From assembly GCA_046483075.1 (NCBI GenBank), contig JAWODV010000011.1, forward strand, positions 1-28,545: DNA of 28,545 bases, in the 5' to 3' direction. This stretch comes from JASMTM01 sp046483075. GTDB lineage: Bacteria > Thermotogota > Thermotogae > Petrotogales > Kosmotogaceae. Shown here in pieces: positions 1-6,911 of this stretch (position 1 is its first letter; the number at the start of each line of letters is the position of its first letter). Position numbers and translations under genes: made by a program. A model generated the notes under the pieces. It did not search any database. It saw only the letters and a program-made list of their open reading frames with translations, and was not told the DNA's origin.

Positions 1-122
1 TATTGACAAAACTCAAAATGGAACCAGCTATTGCCAGCAGTCCTCTTATTACAACAATTGTAGATGGACTCGGGTTGCTAATTTACTTCACTCTTGCAAC
101 CATATTAATCCCTCTAATATAA
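1..122 (+). CDS. mgtE: MgtE-like magnesium transporter, C-terminal fragment
   Basis: The reading frame enters from the left edge (codons from position 3) and stops at TAA 120-122, giving about 39 residues. The segment KMEPAIASSPLITTIVDGLG followed by a hydrophobic helix LLIYFTLATILIPLI matches the last transmembrane helix of MgtE magnesium channels, where a D/E-P-A-(I/V)-A-S-x-P-hydrophobic-T-T-hydrophobic-D-G signature lines the pore. The protein would be an inner-membrane Mg2+ channel, but the cytoplasmic N and CBS domains lie outside the window. It converges with the sfsA gene on the other strand, only about 50 bases away. Identity rests on a short but characteristic motif. Confidence 0.75.
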   Translation, partial: LTKLKMEPAIASSPLITTIVDGLGLLIYFTLATILIPLI

Positions 123-171
123 TTTAGACTAACTTTGAAAAATTTAGCTAATTTGTTATTGAAAACTAGTT

Positions 172-921
172 TCACATTTCAGACCAGTAACCGGCGAAGG
201 GATGATTTTTAGTGTTCGCTGGCACTTCACCCATATAATGTACGCTGTAGTCAATATTAAATTTGAGTGCCTTAATGTTGACTCCTGCTTCTTGTGTTTT
301 CTGCAGAGTTTTTGAGAATAATGGATCCCTTTCGAAAAAGGGACTGAAGGAAAGCGCATCCTTTCTCACAATAAGAAAGATAATCCAGCAGACGTAACCC
401 TGTTTTTTCAGATTAATTAGTTCATTAAGATGTTTTGTGCCTCTTTTTGTTGGTGCGTCCGGGAATCTGGCTGTTCCACTGACATCAAGTAAATTTACGG
501 ATTTTAGTTCAATGAAGTGCTTTCCGTTAGTACTTTCAATGTAATAATCAAGGCGCCCATGGTCAACCTTCGGCTCGGACTTTATCACGTGGATATTCTC
601 AAAATAATCTACAAGCTTTTCTGATATGAGCCATTTAAAGAGCTTGTTGGGAAGCCTTGAATCAACACCAACCATTATTGGTTCTTTCTCTGGAAAGGAT
701 TGAGTTTTTACTAATAGCAAGTCATGGTGAGTTTTTCCGCTATTCCTTCTTTTTTCAATTATTACTTTTGCACCTGGAATCATTAATTCTTCAAGTCTTC
801 CCGGATCAGGAAGGTATACCCTAAGATCAGCATGGTTATGTTCAACGATCGCAGTGAATCTATTCGGTCTCTCTTTAAAGATAGCTATTTCAGGGTTTTT
901 TATCCACTCATATTTTTTCAT
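172..921 (-). CDS. sfsA: SfsA family DNA/RNA nuclease
   Basis: A 249-residue protein, close to the usual SfsA length (about 230-250). SfsA proteins have an N-terminal OB-like DNA-binding part and a C-terminal PD-(D/E)XK nuclease fold; the name comes from an old sugar-fermentation phenotype in E. coli. Visible family motifs are LPDPGRLEEL near residue 37, GVDSRLPNKLF near 84, the catalytic GRLDYY...FIELKSV core near residues 122-142 (Asp and Glu-X-Lys), and ARFPDAPTKRGTKHLNEL near 151. The ATG at 921-919 has no Shine-Dalgarno site. A perfect TATAAT lies only six bases upstream, so a leaderless mRNA is likely. Family assignment is firm; the physiological role is not known in detail. Confidence 0.93.
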   Translation of the reverse strand: MKKYEWIKNPEIAIFKERPNRFTAIVEHNHADLRVYLPDPGRLEELMIPGAKVIIEKRRNSGKTHHDLLLVKTQSFPEKEPIMVGVDSRLPNKLFKWLISEKLVDYFENIHVIKSEPKVDHGRLDYYIESTNGKHFIELKSVNLLDVSGTARFPDAPTKRGTKHLNELINLKKQGYVCWIIFLIVRKDALSFSPFFERDPLFSKTLQKTQEAGVNIKALKFNIDYSVHYMGEVPANTKNHPFAGYWSEM

Positions 922-927
922 CGTTCA

Positions 928-957
928 ATTATAGCAGTTATTTTTTTCTTCATTTAA
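928..957 (-). promoter_or_regulatory. sfsA promoter, probably giving a leaderless mRNA
   Basis: On the minus strand TATAAT occupies 933-928 and a weak TTAAAT -35 lies at 957-952 (18-base spacer). Six bases separate the -10 from the sfsA ATG (921), which puts the expected +1 on the A of the start codon. No SD sequence is present in between. Confidence 0.5.
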
Positions 958-1052
958 TTCAAAGAAGTTGGGCGTTTGTGGCAATAGCAAACCTCTTAAC
1001 AATTACAATTATTCAAACGATAAGAGGATCAAAGAAATTACAATTAGCAGGG

Positions 1053-1061
1053 TGTTATAAT
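1053..1061 (+). promoter_or_regulatory. Extended -10 promoter for the exported phosphatase gene
   Basis: TGTTATAAT at 1053-1061 is a perfect TATAAT with the TGn extension, which can compensate for the missing -35. It lies about 55 bases before the ATG at 1116, giving an ordinary leader that contains the SD site GGAGGTG at 1103-1109. Confidence 0.5.
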
Positions 1062-1115
1062 TATTTTGTCTTGTCCATTTTATTTCTTTATTATTTAATG
1101 CTGGAGGTGTTAAGA

Positions 1116-2174
1116 ATGTTAAAGAAATTGGGTTTATTGGGGCTGGTTCTTGTTTTTGCAGCAGTTGTACTTGCTCAGGTTTCGGGAACCGTTGCAGAGG
1201 TAGACAAATATGGCAATGTGCACACTAACATCCTGGAAACTGCTGTAAATGAAGCCGGTTTTGAACTTGGTGATATGCTCGAAGTAACGCTAGATGGTGA
1301 AGTGATTGAAGCACCATTCGTAACCACCTATGGTGATGTTGACACCGGTAACCCTCTTGTCAGAATCACAGGTGATCATGTACTTTTGGCAATTAATTAT
1401 GGAAACTTCTCCAAAACCTACGGTCTCGAAGTGGGAGATGAAGTTGAGATTAGTCTTCTTGAAGAAGGAGCTTACAAAGCAGAACTTGAGCTCAGACACC
1501 TTGTAAGAACAGATAAGAGAGAAGACTATGAAAGCGATGCTGTTTTTGCAAATTTCCGCGAAGTTACAATTGGTTATATAAAACCAGGAAATCTTTACAG
1601 ATCATCACATCCCGCTATCGACGATCCAAGAGCTCCCTATGCGAACAAACTATGTGAAGAAGCTGGAATAAACACAGTGATCAATCTGTCTGACTCAGAT
1701 GAAGTGCTTCAAGAAGCATGCGAAATATCCGACTTCTATAAATCACTGAACGAACATGATCAGGTCATTAACTTGAATATGGGCGTTGATCTTACAAGTG
1801 ACAAATTTGCTCATAATTTGAGAAAAGGTTTGCTTTTCCTTATAAACAATGAACCACCATATCTTATTCATTGTGTTGAAGGTAAAGACAGAGCAGGTAT
1901 TACCGTTGCTATCCTAGGTGCTTTAATGAGAGGTTCATTGGACGAGATTTATGAAGATTATGCCCAGTCTTATGTCAATTACTATCACGTAAAACCTGGT
2001 AGCGATGCCTATGGTTCTATGGTAGGAATCATAGAAGGCATACTTGAAAATATCAGTGGTGGTAAGGAAATCACAGATGATAATATAAATACCATTGCAT
2101 TCAGATATCTAAGAGATAGAGTTGGTCTTACCTTCGAAGAAATCCTCAAATTACAGGAAAGGCTTTATTATTGA
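1116..2174 (+). CDS. Exported SAM-hydrolase-like / protein tyrosine phosphatase fusion
   Basis: The frame is open from 978, but the ATG at 1116 follows GGAGGTG (1103-1109) at normal spacing and begins a good signal peptide (MLKKLGLLGLVLVFAAVVLA), so 352 residues are called. An upstream ATG at 1098 precedes that SD and is unlikely. Residues ~22-140 resemble the C-terminal beta-barrel of SAM hydroxide adenosyltransferase/SAM hydrolase (DUF62) proteins, including VDKYGNVHTNI and NYGNFSKTYGLEVGDEV. The catalytic N-terminal part of those enzymes is absent. Residues ~150-350 form a tyrosine phosphatase domain with HCVEGKDRAG (Cys253, Arg259: Cys-X5-Arg) and an upstream LYRSSHP segment. Similar exported two-domain proteins are known from anaerobic Firmicutes. 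The protein likely acts outside the cytoplasmic membrane; its substrate (phosphoprotein, phosphoinositide or other) cannot be read from sequence. Confidence 0.85.
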   Translation: MLKKLGLLGLVLVFAAVVLAQVSGTVAEVDKYGNVHTNILETAVNEAGFELGDMLEVTLDGEVIEAPFVTTYGDVDTGNPLVRITGDHVLLAINYGNFSKTYGLEVGDEVEISLLEEGAYKAELELRHLVRTDKREDYESDAVFANFREVTIGYIKPGNLYRSSHPAIDDPRAPYANKLCEEAGINTVINLSDSDEVLQEACEISDFYKSLNEHDQVINLNMGVDLTSDKFAHNLRKGLLFLINNEPPYLIHCVEGKDRAGITVAILGALMRGSLDEIYEDYAQSYVNYYHVKPGSDAYGSMVGIIEGILENISGGKEITDDNINTIAFRYLRDRVGLTFEEILKLQERLYY

Positions 2175-2189
2175 TGCATTGATAGACTA

Positions 2190-2220
2190 AAAAAGCCCGC
2201 CTGATGGCGGGCTTTTTGTT
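2190..2220. terminator. Bidirectional intrinsic terminator
   Basis: GCCCGCC (2195-2201), loop TGAT, GGCGGGC (2206-2212), flanked by an A-run on the left and TTTTT on the right. It can end both the phosphatase gene (+) and the small basic gene (-) that converge here. Confidence 0.9.
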
Positions 2221-2242
2221 TAAGAGAGAAATGATATCTTAA

Positions 2243-2395
2243 CTATTTTTTGTTTTTGAAGAATTTATCGAACATAAACAACTTTCTCATGTGCATCCTG
2301 TTCTTTTCTTTATCCTTGGGATTCCAGCTAAACCAGAAACTGTTATTCTTTTTCTGCTTTCTTTTGTCTTTTTCTTTCTTATTATCAAAGAACAT
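2243..2395 (-). CDS. 50-residue basic protein of unknown function
   Basis: This minus-strand frame runs from ATG at 2395-2393 to TAG at 2245-2243. A very good SD, GAGGTGA (2407-2401), lies five bases before the ATG, and the shared terminator at 2190-2220 lies just after the stop. The product is strongly Lys-rich: it begins MFFDNKKEKDKRKQKKNNSF, has an aromatic WFSWNP centre and ends MFDKFFKNKK. No family is recognised. A nucleic-acid or membrane-surface role would fit the charge, but that is speculation. The plus-strand frame over the same bases (2250-2447) lacks an SD and is rejected in its favour. Confidence 0.6.
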   Translation of the reverse strand: MFFDNKKEKDKRKQKKNNSFWFSWNPKDKEKNRMHMRKLFMFDKFFKNKK

Positions 2396-2412
2396 AACAA
2401 TCACCTCGATTT

Positions 2413-2442
2413 GTTTACGTTCTTCAGTTTTAATGATATCAT
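2413..2442 (+). promoter_or_regulatory. Probable bcp promoter
   Basis: TTTACG (2413-2418) and TATCAT (2437-2442) are separated by 18 bases, near-consensus for a housekeeping sigma factor. The expected start site is near 2449, immediately before the palindrome at 2454-2472. Confidence 0.4.
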
Positions 2443-2453
2443 ATTAATAAGTA

Positions 2454-2472
2454 GTTTAGAATGGTTCTAAAC
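2454..2472. promoter_or_regulatory. PerR/Fur-like palindromic operator before bcp
   Basis: GTTTAGAA-TGG-TTCTAAAC is a perfect 8-3-8 inverted repeat ending one base before the bcp SD site AGGAGG (2473-2478). Its core TTAGAATGGTTCTAA agrees with the PerR box TTATAATNATTATAA at 11 of 14 defined positions. It could also fold in RNA and affect ribosome access. No regulator gene is in the window. Confidence 0.45.
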
Positions 2473-2486
2473 AGGAGGCGAATGAT

Positions 2487-2960
2487 ATGGATAAAGTTAA
2501 TATTGGAAATAAAGTACCTGATTTTACCCTCAAAAATGAGGACGGTAAAGAAATTTCTTTGTCTGATTTCAAAGGAAAATATGTTGTTGTTTATTTTTAC
2601 CCAAAAGACAACACTCCAGGCTGTACACTCGAAGCAGAAGGTTTTAGAGATAATATGGATAAGTTTGATGAACTGGATACAGCTGTTATTGGGATCAGCA
2701 AAGACAGCGTCAAATCTCATCTGAATTTTCACAATAAGCTCAATTTGAATTTTAATATTCTAAGTGATCCTGATGTTTCCGTACACAAATTGTTTGATGT
2801 GATAAAGAAAAAGAAGATGTTCGGGAAAGAAAGCCTGGGTACAGTGAGGTCAACCTTTGTTCTGGATAAAGATGGCGTCTTGATTAAAGAATTTCGGAAC
2901 ATTAAGGTAAAAGATCATGTCCAAGAAGTGCTGGATTTTATTAGGAACTATAGTAATTAG
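2487..2960 (+). CDS. bcp: Peroxiredoxin, Bcp/PrxQ family (1-Cys type)
   Basis: A 157-residue cytoplasmic thiol peroxidase that reduces hydrogen peroxide and organic hydroperoxides. The thioredoxin-like fold shows the AhpC/TSA pattern GNKVPDFTL at the N-terminus and the active-site segment YPKDNTPGCT, with peroxidatic Cys46. The residue five positions on, where many PrxQ proteins carry the resolving cysteine, is Glu51. Cys46 is the only cysteine in the protein, so recycling must use an external thiol. The catalytic Arg lies in VRSTFVLDKDG. The ATG follows AGGAGG with an eight-base gap. The palindrome directly upstream suggests peroxide-responsive control. It converges with the CCA gene across a shared hairpin. 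Confidence 0.93.
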   Translation: MDKVNIGNKVPDFTLKNEDGKEISLSDFKGKYVVVYFYPKDNTPGCTLEAEGFRDNMDKFDELDTAVIGISKDSVKSHLNFHNKLNLNFNILSDPDVSVHKLFDVIKKKKMFGKESLGTVRSTFVLDKDGVLIKEFRNIKVKDHVQEVLDFIRNYSN

Positions 2961-3008
2961 TAATAATTCAGCAGTGCAATATGAAACAAAATATTGGCAC
3001 TTACCCCC

Positions 3009-3043
3009 CAAAAGACTGCACTCTAAAAGGGTGCAGTCTTTTA
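3009..3043. terminator. Bidirectional intrinsic terminator
   Basis: GACTGCAC (3014-3021) pairs with GTGCAGTC (3031-3038) around a short A-rich loop, flanked by AAAA and TTTT. It serves bcp (+) and cca (-), which converge here. Confidence 0.88.
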
Positions 3044-3065
3044 TTTTAAATAAAATGCTTTGGAA

Positions 3066-4316
3066 TTAGTCTGTACTATATTCGTTCATTAAACGTTTTG
3101 CCAGTTTGATCAGAGTTGCTTTTTGGTTCTTAGAAGGATCATTTATTACTATTTCAAGAAGCTTATTTAGAATATTCCCAATTTCAGGACCCGGACTTAA
3201 TCCCAGCTCGATCAAATCGTTTCCATTTATTTCCAGATCTTTTACAGAAAGAGCAGGTCTGCTTTCTTTTATATCTTTAAATATCTTTTCTACCTCATTT
3301 ATTGTGTCAAGTTTTTCATGTAATCTCGTTGGTTCCTGAGCTTTCATGTCAGCACGCCATACATGAAAGAGAAGTTCAGTGTATTCAATTCCATGTTTGT
3401 TCACAAAACGTCTTACTGACTTTTTGTTTTCTTCAGGAAACGAGTCATGATAATGAATCAGGTGTGTTACCGTTTTTATTGTTTTTTTGCTGTACTTCAA
3501 TCGTTTTAGTGTCTTATGAGCAATTTCTTCACTGACAGTGTTATGGGAATAAAAATGGCCCACTCCTTTTGAATCAATTTTCATCGTTTGGGGTTTTCCA
3601 ATATCATGAAAAAACATGGTTAATCTCAAAACCAGTTCAGCCGGCACGGCAATCATGGATTCAACAATGTGATTTGCAACATCTAGATGGTGATTTGGAT
3701 TTTTCTGGTCTACTCCGACAGTCCCAAGAAATTCAGGACAGATGAATTTCATTAGCTTATGATCCACGAGATCAAAAAGTGCATAGGGATTTGAAAGAAT
3801 AATTTTGTTGAATTCTTCCCTTACTCTTTCAGCACTTACATTTCCAAGCAAAGTATTGAGTTTAACAATGGTTGATTTCGTACTGTCCTCTATTCTAAAA
3901 CCCAGTTCAGCTTTAAACCTCACTGCTCTCAACATTCTTAGGGGATCGTCTTTTAAGGCTTTTTCTGGTTCAACAGAACGTATTGTCCTGTTCTTGATAT
4001 CGTTTAACCCGCCTGCAGGATCAATCACATTATTTTCTGCATCCAGAGCGAGAGAATTTATTGTGAAATCCCTCCAGAGAAGGTCATCTTCAATGCTTTC
4101 CCCGCGAAAGGTTGTTATCTCATAAATTCTCCTGTTTACTACTACGGAAACAGTCCCATGTTGAAGTCCGGTTGGGATAACCCTGTAACCCTCATCTTTC
4201 ATTATAGAAATTAACTTATCAGAAGGAACATTGGTAGAAATATCCCAGTCCTTTGGTTCCCTTTTCAAAAGAAGATCCCTGACACATCCCCCCACCAGAT
4301 AAGCTTCATATCCCAA
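3066..4316 (-). CDS. cca: CCA-adding tRNA nucleotidyltransferase with HD domain
   Basis: A class II nucleotidyltransferase that adds or repairs the 3' CCA of tRNA; poly(A) polymerase is the alternative within the family. Counting from TTG 4316, the head domain has YLVGGCVRDLLL, the metal-binding DWD (Asp23, Asp25), the RDFTINSLAL motif and the base-selection region DDPLRMLRAVRF, followed by ERVREEF. An HD phosphohydrolase domain follows, with HHLDVANH and FFHDIGKP. The start is unclear. TTG at 4316 has no SD and cuts into a conserved helix, while the frame stays open upstream to a TGA at 4373-4371 and encodes a credible KIELEAKGILDTLSKLGYEA. The SD-like GGAGTGA at 4377-4371 points to a start near 4364-4356, where only TTC, AAA and ATA occur. 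The gene lies about 20-30 bases behind the membrane protein gene and may be co-transcribed with it. Confidence 0.93.
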   Translation of the reverse strand: MGYEAYLVGGCVRDLLLKREPKDWDISTNVPSDKLISIMKDEGYRVIPTGLQHGTVSVVVNRRIYEITTFRGESIEDDLLWRDFTINSLALDAENNVIDPAGGLNDIKNRTIRSVEPEKALKDDPLRMLRAVRFKAELGFRIEDSTKSTIVKLNTLLGNVSAERVREEFNKIILSNPYALFDLVDHKLMKFICPEFLGTVGVDQKNPNHHLDVANHIVESMIAVPAELVLRLTMFFHDIGKPQTMKIDSKGVGHFYSHNTVSEEIAHKTLKRLKYSKKTIKTVTHLIHYHDSFPEENKKSVRRFVNKHGIEYTELLFHVWRADMKAQEPTRLHEKLDTINEVEKIFKDIKESRPALSVKDLEINGNDLIELGLSPGPEIGNILNKLLEIVINDPSKNQKATLIKLAKRLMNEYSTD

Positions 4317-4392
4317 TTTTGAAAGTGTGTCAAGGATTCCCTTAGCTTCTAATTCTATTTTGAAGAAATTTCACTCCCTAAATATAGAGCAT

Positions 4393-5139
4393 TTACTCCT
4401 GAATATTCTGTTCATTATGGGTGACAGGTCGCTTTTTCCCAAATATTCTTGATATCTTATAAATGCACAGTACTACAACTATGACAGCCATTATCAGCAG
4501 GTGCATTGCACCCAGATCATTGGCTAATTTGTTAACCTCTTCCTGGGTAAGTCTTCTGAATAGTGGATCTCCCTGAATAATCGAGGTCATGATAAATGTG
4601 TATAGGGATAACACGATACCCATTGATCCCAATATGATAGAGAAAACCTGAAAGAACTCTCTGCTTCTTTTTGTTCCAATTATTCCGCCTATTATACCAA
4701 CAACAACGGCTATTCCAACGAAAATATAGAATGCAGTATCACTTAGTAGAAACTCAGTTATATCACCAGGAACAGCTTCTCTTGACTTGACTATTGCATC
4801 AGAAAACACTTCCAGCAAGAAATACACAAGTCCCCCTGAAGCAATGGCCACAAGAACAAATACGGCAATTTTGTAAACCGCAAGAAAGGCGATAGCTATA
4901 ACGATGGCTGTTATGTAGGGCAAAACATTCATCCACATATCGGTTAGTTCAAATTTTTCCGTAACCCAGCTCATAACAAGTGGATTAATGTAAAAGAACC
5001 CTATTGCAGCACCAACGAGGAAAAGTGTTACAGATTCAAGAAATCGCGCACCAAAGTACATGAATAGAGCAACTGGAAGAACAATAAACCAGTTTTCTAT
5101 TACCGTTTTTAACAAACTATCCAGAAACGATAGGTCCAT
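4393..5139 (-). CDS. Multi-spanning membrane protein, unknown function
   Basis: The frame opens at 5190, but the ATG at 5139 follows a GGGGG-rich SD-like stretch and gives a sensible 248-residue protein. It has about seven predicted membrane segments: roughly residues 17-36, 39-57, 70-90, 92-112, 135-158, 165-190 and 210-230, with a charged C-terminal tail rich in Lys, Asn and Gln. The spacing and the FGARFLESVTLFLVGAAIG segment recall the DUF4203/TMEM198-like membrane domain, but I hold that loosely. It lies just upstream of cca on the same strand. An extended -10 at 5201-5209 probably drives both. No enzymatic motif is visible. Confidence 0.75.
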   Translation of the reverse strand: MDLSFLDSLLKTVIENWFIVLPVALFMYFGARFLESVTLFLVGAAIGFFYINPLVMSWVTEKFELTDMWMNVLPYITAIVIAIAFLAVYKIAVFVLVAIASGGLVYFLLEVFSDAIVKSREAVPGDITEFLLSDTAFYIFVGIAVVVGIIGGIIGTKRSREFFQVFSIILGSMGIVLSLYTFIMTSIIQGDPLFRRLTQEEVNKLANDLGAMHLLIMAVIVVVLCIYKISRIFGKKRPVTHNEQNIQE

Positions 5140-5200
5140 AAGATAAACCCCCTTTAGAACTAAGTTACAGCATATGAATTGTAGATTCAAGAACAGGATG

Positions 5201-5209
5201 ATTATATCA
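5201..5209 (-). promoter_or_regulatory. Extended -10 promoter for the membrane protein/cca pair
   Basis: The minus strand reads TGATATAAT at 5209-5201, a perfect -10 with a TGn extension. A weak TTAGAA lies at the -35 position (5229-5224). The ATG is about 60 bases downstream. Confidence 0.45.
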
Positions 5210-5306
5210 TGCAGATGAAATCATTCTAAAGGGTTTTATATTCTCCATCAACATTAAATTTCCTATGATTATTAATTATTGGCGAAGTATATTTTAGGAT
5301 ATCAAT

Positions 5307-5723
5307 TCATACAGTAAATTTAAAATACCACCATTCTGTCCACTCACAGAATCCGTTTCCATCTTCCGCTCTTACTCTCCATCTGCCCGGTTGAGCACCA
5401 ATAAAATTGAAATTATAGTAGTTTACAGTTTTTTCTAATACTGTTCCTGTGTAATTTCCTTCTTCCCATACTCCGAAGTAATTCGGATTATCTGGATCGG
5501 TGGAATGAATCCAGCAAAACTGTATTTCCAGATAATACTTAACCGATCCTGTAATTCCCTTGGCCGTCCATTCCAAAGTCATACTCCTGGGATAATGATT
5601 AAAAACTGACTCATTAGCTGGAGATACCAATTCAACACTTAAAGGTATATCACTTATGACACAACTAAAAGTTAAAAACAAGGATAAAAAAGCCATTAAA
5701 ACTACCAATTTTAAGCTTTTCAT
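5307..5723 (-). CDS. Small exported (possible lipo)protein with Fn3-like domain
   Basis: 138 residues with a signal peptide ending LFLTFSC (Cys21). The lipobox is imperfect (Thr at -3, Phe at -2), so lipid anchoring is possible rather than certain. The rest looks like one immunoglobulin/fibronectin type III-like beta-sandwich: VELVSPANESVFNHYP, LEWTAKGITGSVKYYLEI, then the closing GRWRVRAEDGNG and WWYFKFTV strands. Such domains often bind carbohydrate or other proteins at the cell surface. Two further cysteines (in QFCWIH and GFCEWT) could form a disulfide. The ATG at 5723 follows GGAGGGAGG. The gene lies 26 bases downstream of the next exported protein gene and probably shares its transcript. 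Function unknown. Confidence 0.75.
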   Translation of the reverse strand: MKSLKLVVLMAFLSLFLTFSCVISDIPLSVELVSPANESVFNHYPRSMTLEWTAKGITGSVKYYLEIQFCWIHSTDPDNPNYFGVWEEGNYTGTVLEKTVNYYNFNFIGAQPGRWRVRAEDGNGFCEWTEWWYFKFTV

Positions 5724-5749
5724 CTCATTACCTCCCTCCAGATAAATGA

Positions 5750-6562
5750 TTACTTGTTATATGTAATTGTGTACAGACGATCTGGAGAATTCAGTTCAAA
5801 TAATTTGATTAACGAATTGTTAGCTATGTTGTACTTATAAAATCCTTTTCCAAAATTTGACACAAAGTAAAGCATATCTCCTTCAACCTCAAGTCCAGTA
5901 ATATGAAAAGGGAAATCTTTGCCTACACAGATCGGGTCAGTAGAATCGCTAAACTTATATATTGATGCACCACTAGAAACATACATGTAGTAGAAATCTT
6001 CAAATTTAGTTATTTCTCCCAACCATCCAATATCAAAGGCCTTGAATATCTCACAACTTTCTTCAGAAATGTTAATTTTAACTATATTTCTGTTTCCATC
6101 TTCAGACAGTAAAAAAGTATTATCATCTAAGAAAATTCCTGATATGTACTGCAAATGTTTGTCAGAGACTTCTTTGAATTTAATGTTTTTAATAAATTTC
6201 CCTTCGTAATCGTAAAAATCAACATCGTCAGTGTTGTTATGTACTGAAGCTAATTTTCCAAAGCCTGCGAAAATATATCCCTTTAGTGAATCATATGTGC
6301 AAACAAGTTTGAATTCCCCTGATGAGTAGCTAAATGCTCTTGTCAATGTGAAAAGCATCTTTGATGAATCATCTGTACAGAAATCATATGCTTCTATATC
6401 TGTTAAGGAAGTTCCCTCTTCTGTCATTTTTATGATGGTTTTGTTTTCAAGCGTAAGAAAGAACTTTTCTTCAAAAAAATTTTTCGAGCCAAAAGCACCT
6501 ACTGAAAGGCACAAAATTATAAAGATGGTTATAGTAATTAATAGAACTCTCTTTTTGTTCAT
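5750..6562 (-). CDS. Exported beta-propeller-like protein, unknown function
   Basis: 270 residues. The N-terminus (MNKKRVLLITITIFIILCLSVGAFG) is a signal peptide or membrane anchor. The body consists of repeated short beta-strand units with Tyr/Phe-Asp/Gly turns, such as DVDFYDYEGKFIKNIKF, GIFLDDNTFLLSEDGNRNI, KFEDFYYMYVSSGASIYKF and DMLYFVSNFGKGFYKYNI. The spacing and the SEDGNRNIVKI-type units suggest a YWTD/NHL-like propeller of about five to six blades, but no catalytic motif is seen. The ATG at 6562 follows GGAGGGATTTAT. It is the first gene of a two-gene unit with the Fn3-like protein, so both may act together in the envelope. The assignment is structural inference only. Confidence 0.7.
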   Translation of the reverse strand: MNKKRVLLITITIFIILCLSVGAFGSKNFFEEKFFLTLENKTIIKMTEEGTSLTDIEAYDFCTDDSSKMLFTLTRAFSYSSGEFKLVCTYDSLKGYIFAGFGKLASVHNNTDDVDFYDYEGKFIKNIKFKEVSDKHLQYISGIFLDDNTFLLSEDGNRNIVKINISEESCEIFKAFDIGWLGEITKFEDFYYMYVSSGASIYKFSDSTDPICVGKDFPFHITGLEVEGDMLYFVSNFGKGFYKYNIANNSLIKLFELNSPDRLYTITYNK

Positions 6563-6911
6563 ATAAATCCCTCCATAAATATACTTACCAGATATGTATT
6601 TTTTAGCTGAATCCTTATCTTTATAAAAGTAAGAATTATAGTAGAATTAACATTAACTGAAGACAGCCAGGTTTTGTGGGAAGATTTTAAGTTTATAGTA
6701 TTTGCCCTTCGTATTATTTGTCTGGTTCCATCTGGAATTTTGTGTTATATTCCGATTTAGTATACAACTTCTTTTTTCTTTTACTATGTTCCTGAAATAC
6801 ACTATTTTTTACACAAAACAAGAGGAGTATATCCATAAGATATAATTGAAATGAAAAATGTGAAGCTTTTAGTAGAGGAATAAATTTTTTATATAAAGCG
6901 AGGGTGATTGA
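6563..6911. other. Gene-free divergent promoter region
   Basis: 349 AT-rich bases between the minus-strand propeller gene and nagA. No coding frame or RNA gene is seen. Candidate signals are a minus-strand TATAAT at 6640-6635 without a clear -35, a plus-strand TTTTGT/TATACA pair at 6738-6743 and 6761-6766 (17-base spacer), and a plus-strand TATAAT at 6841-6846 with a poor -35. The nagA leader ends in GAGGGTGATTG before the ATG. No clear palindromic operator was found. Confidence 0.5.

Noticed and set aside
123..171. Imperfect hairpin TGAAAACTAGTTTCA as a terminator between mgtE and sfsA
   Set aside because: Weak AT-rich stem with no proper U-tract; not strong enough to call.
2250..2447. 65-codon plus-strand frame with hydrophobic product
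   Set aside because: No SD; it is the complement of the Lys-rich minus-strand gene, which has a strong SD and a terminator. Hydrophobic Phe/Leu runs are what the reverse of Lys codons gives.
2439..2732. Open frames on both strands over the bcp start region
   Set aside because: Shadows of bcp, which has all family motifs and an SD.
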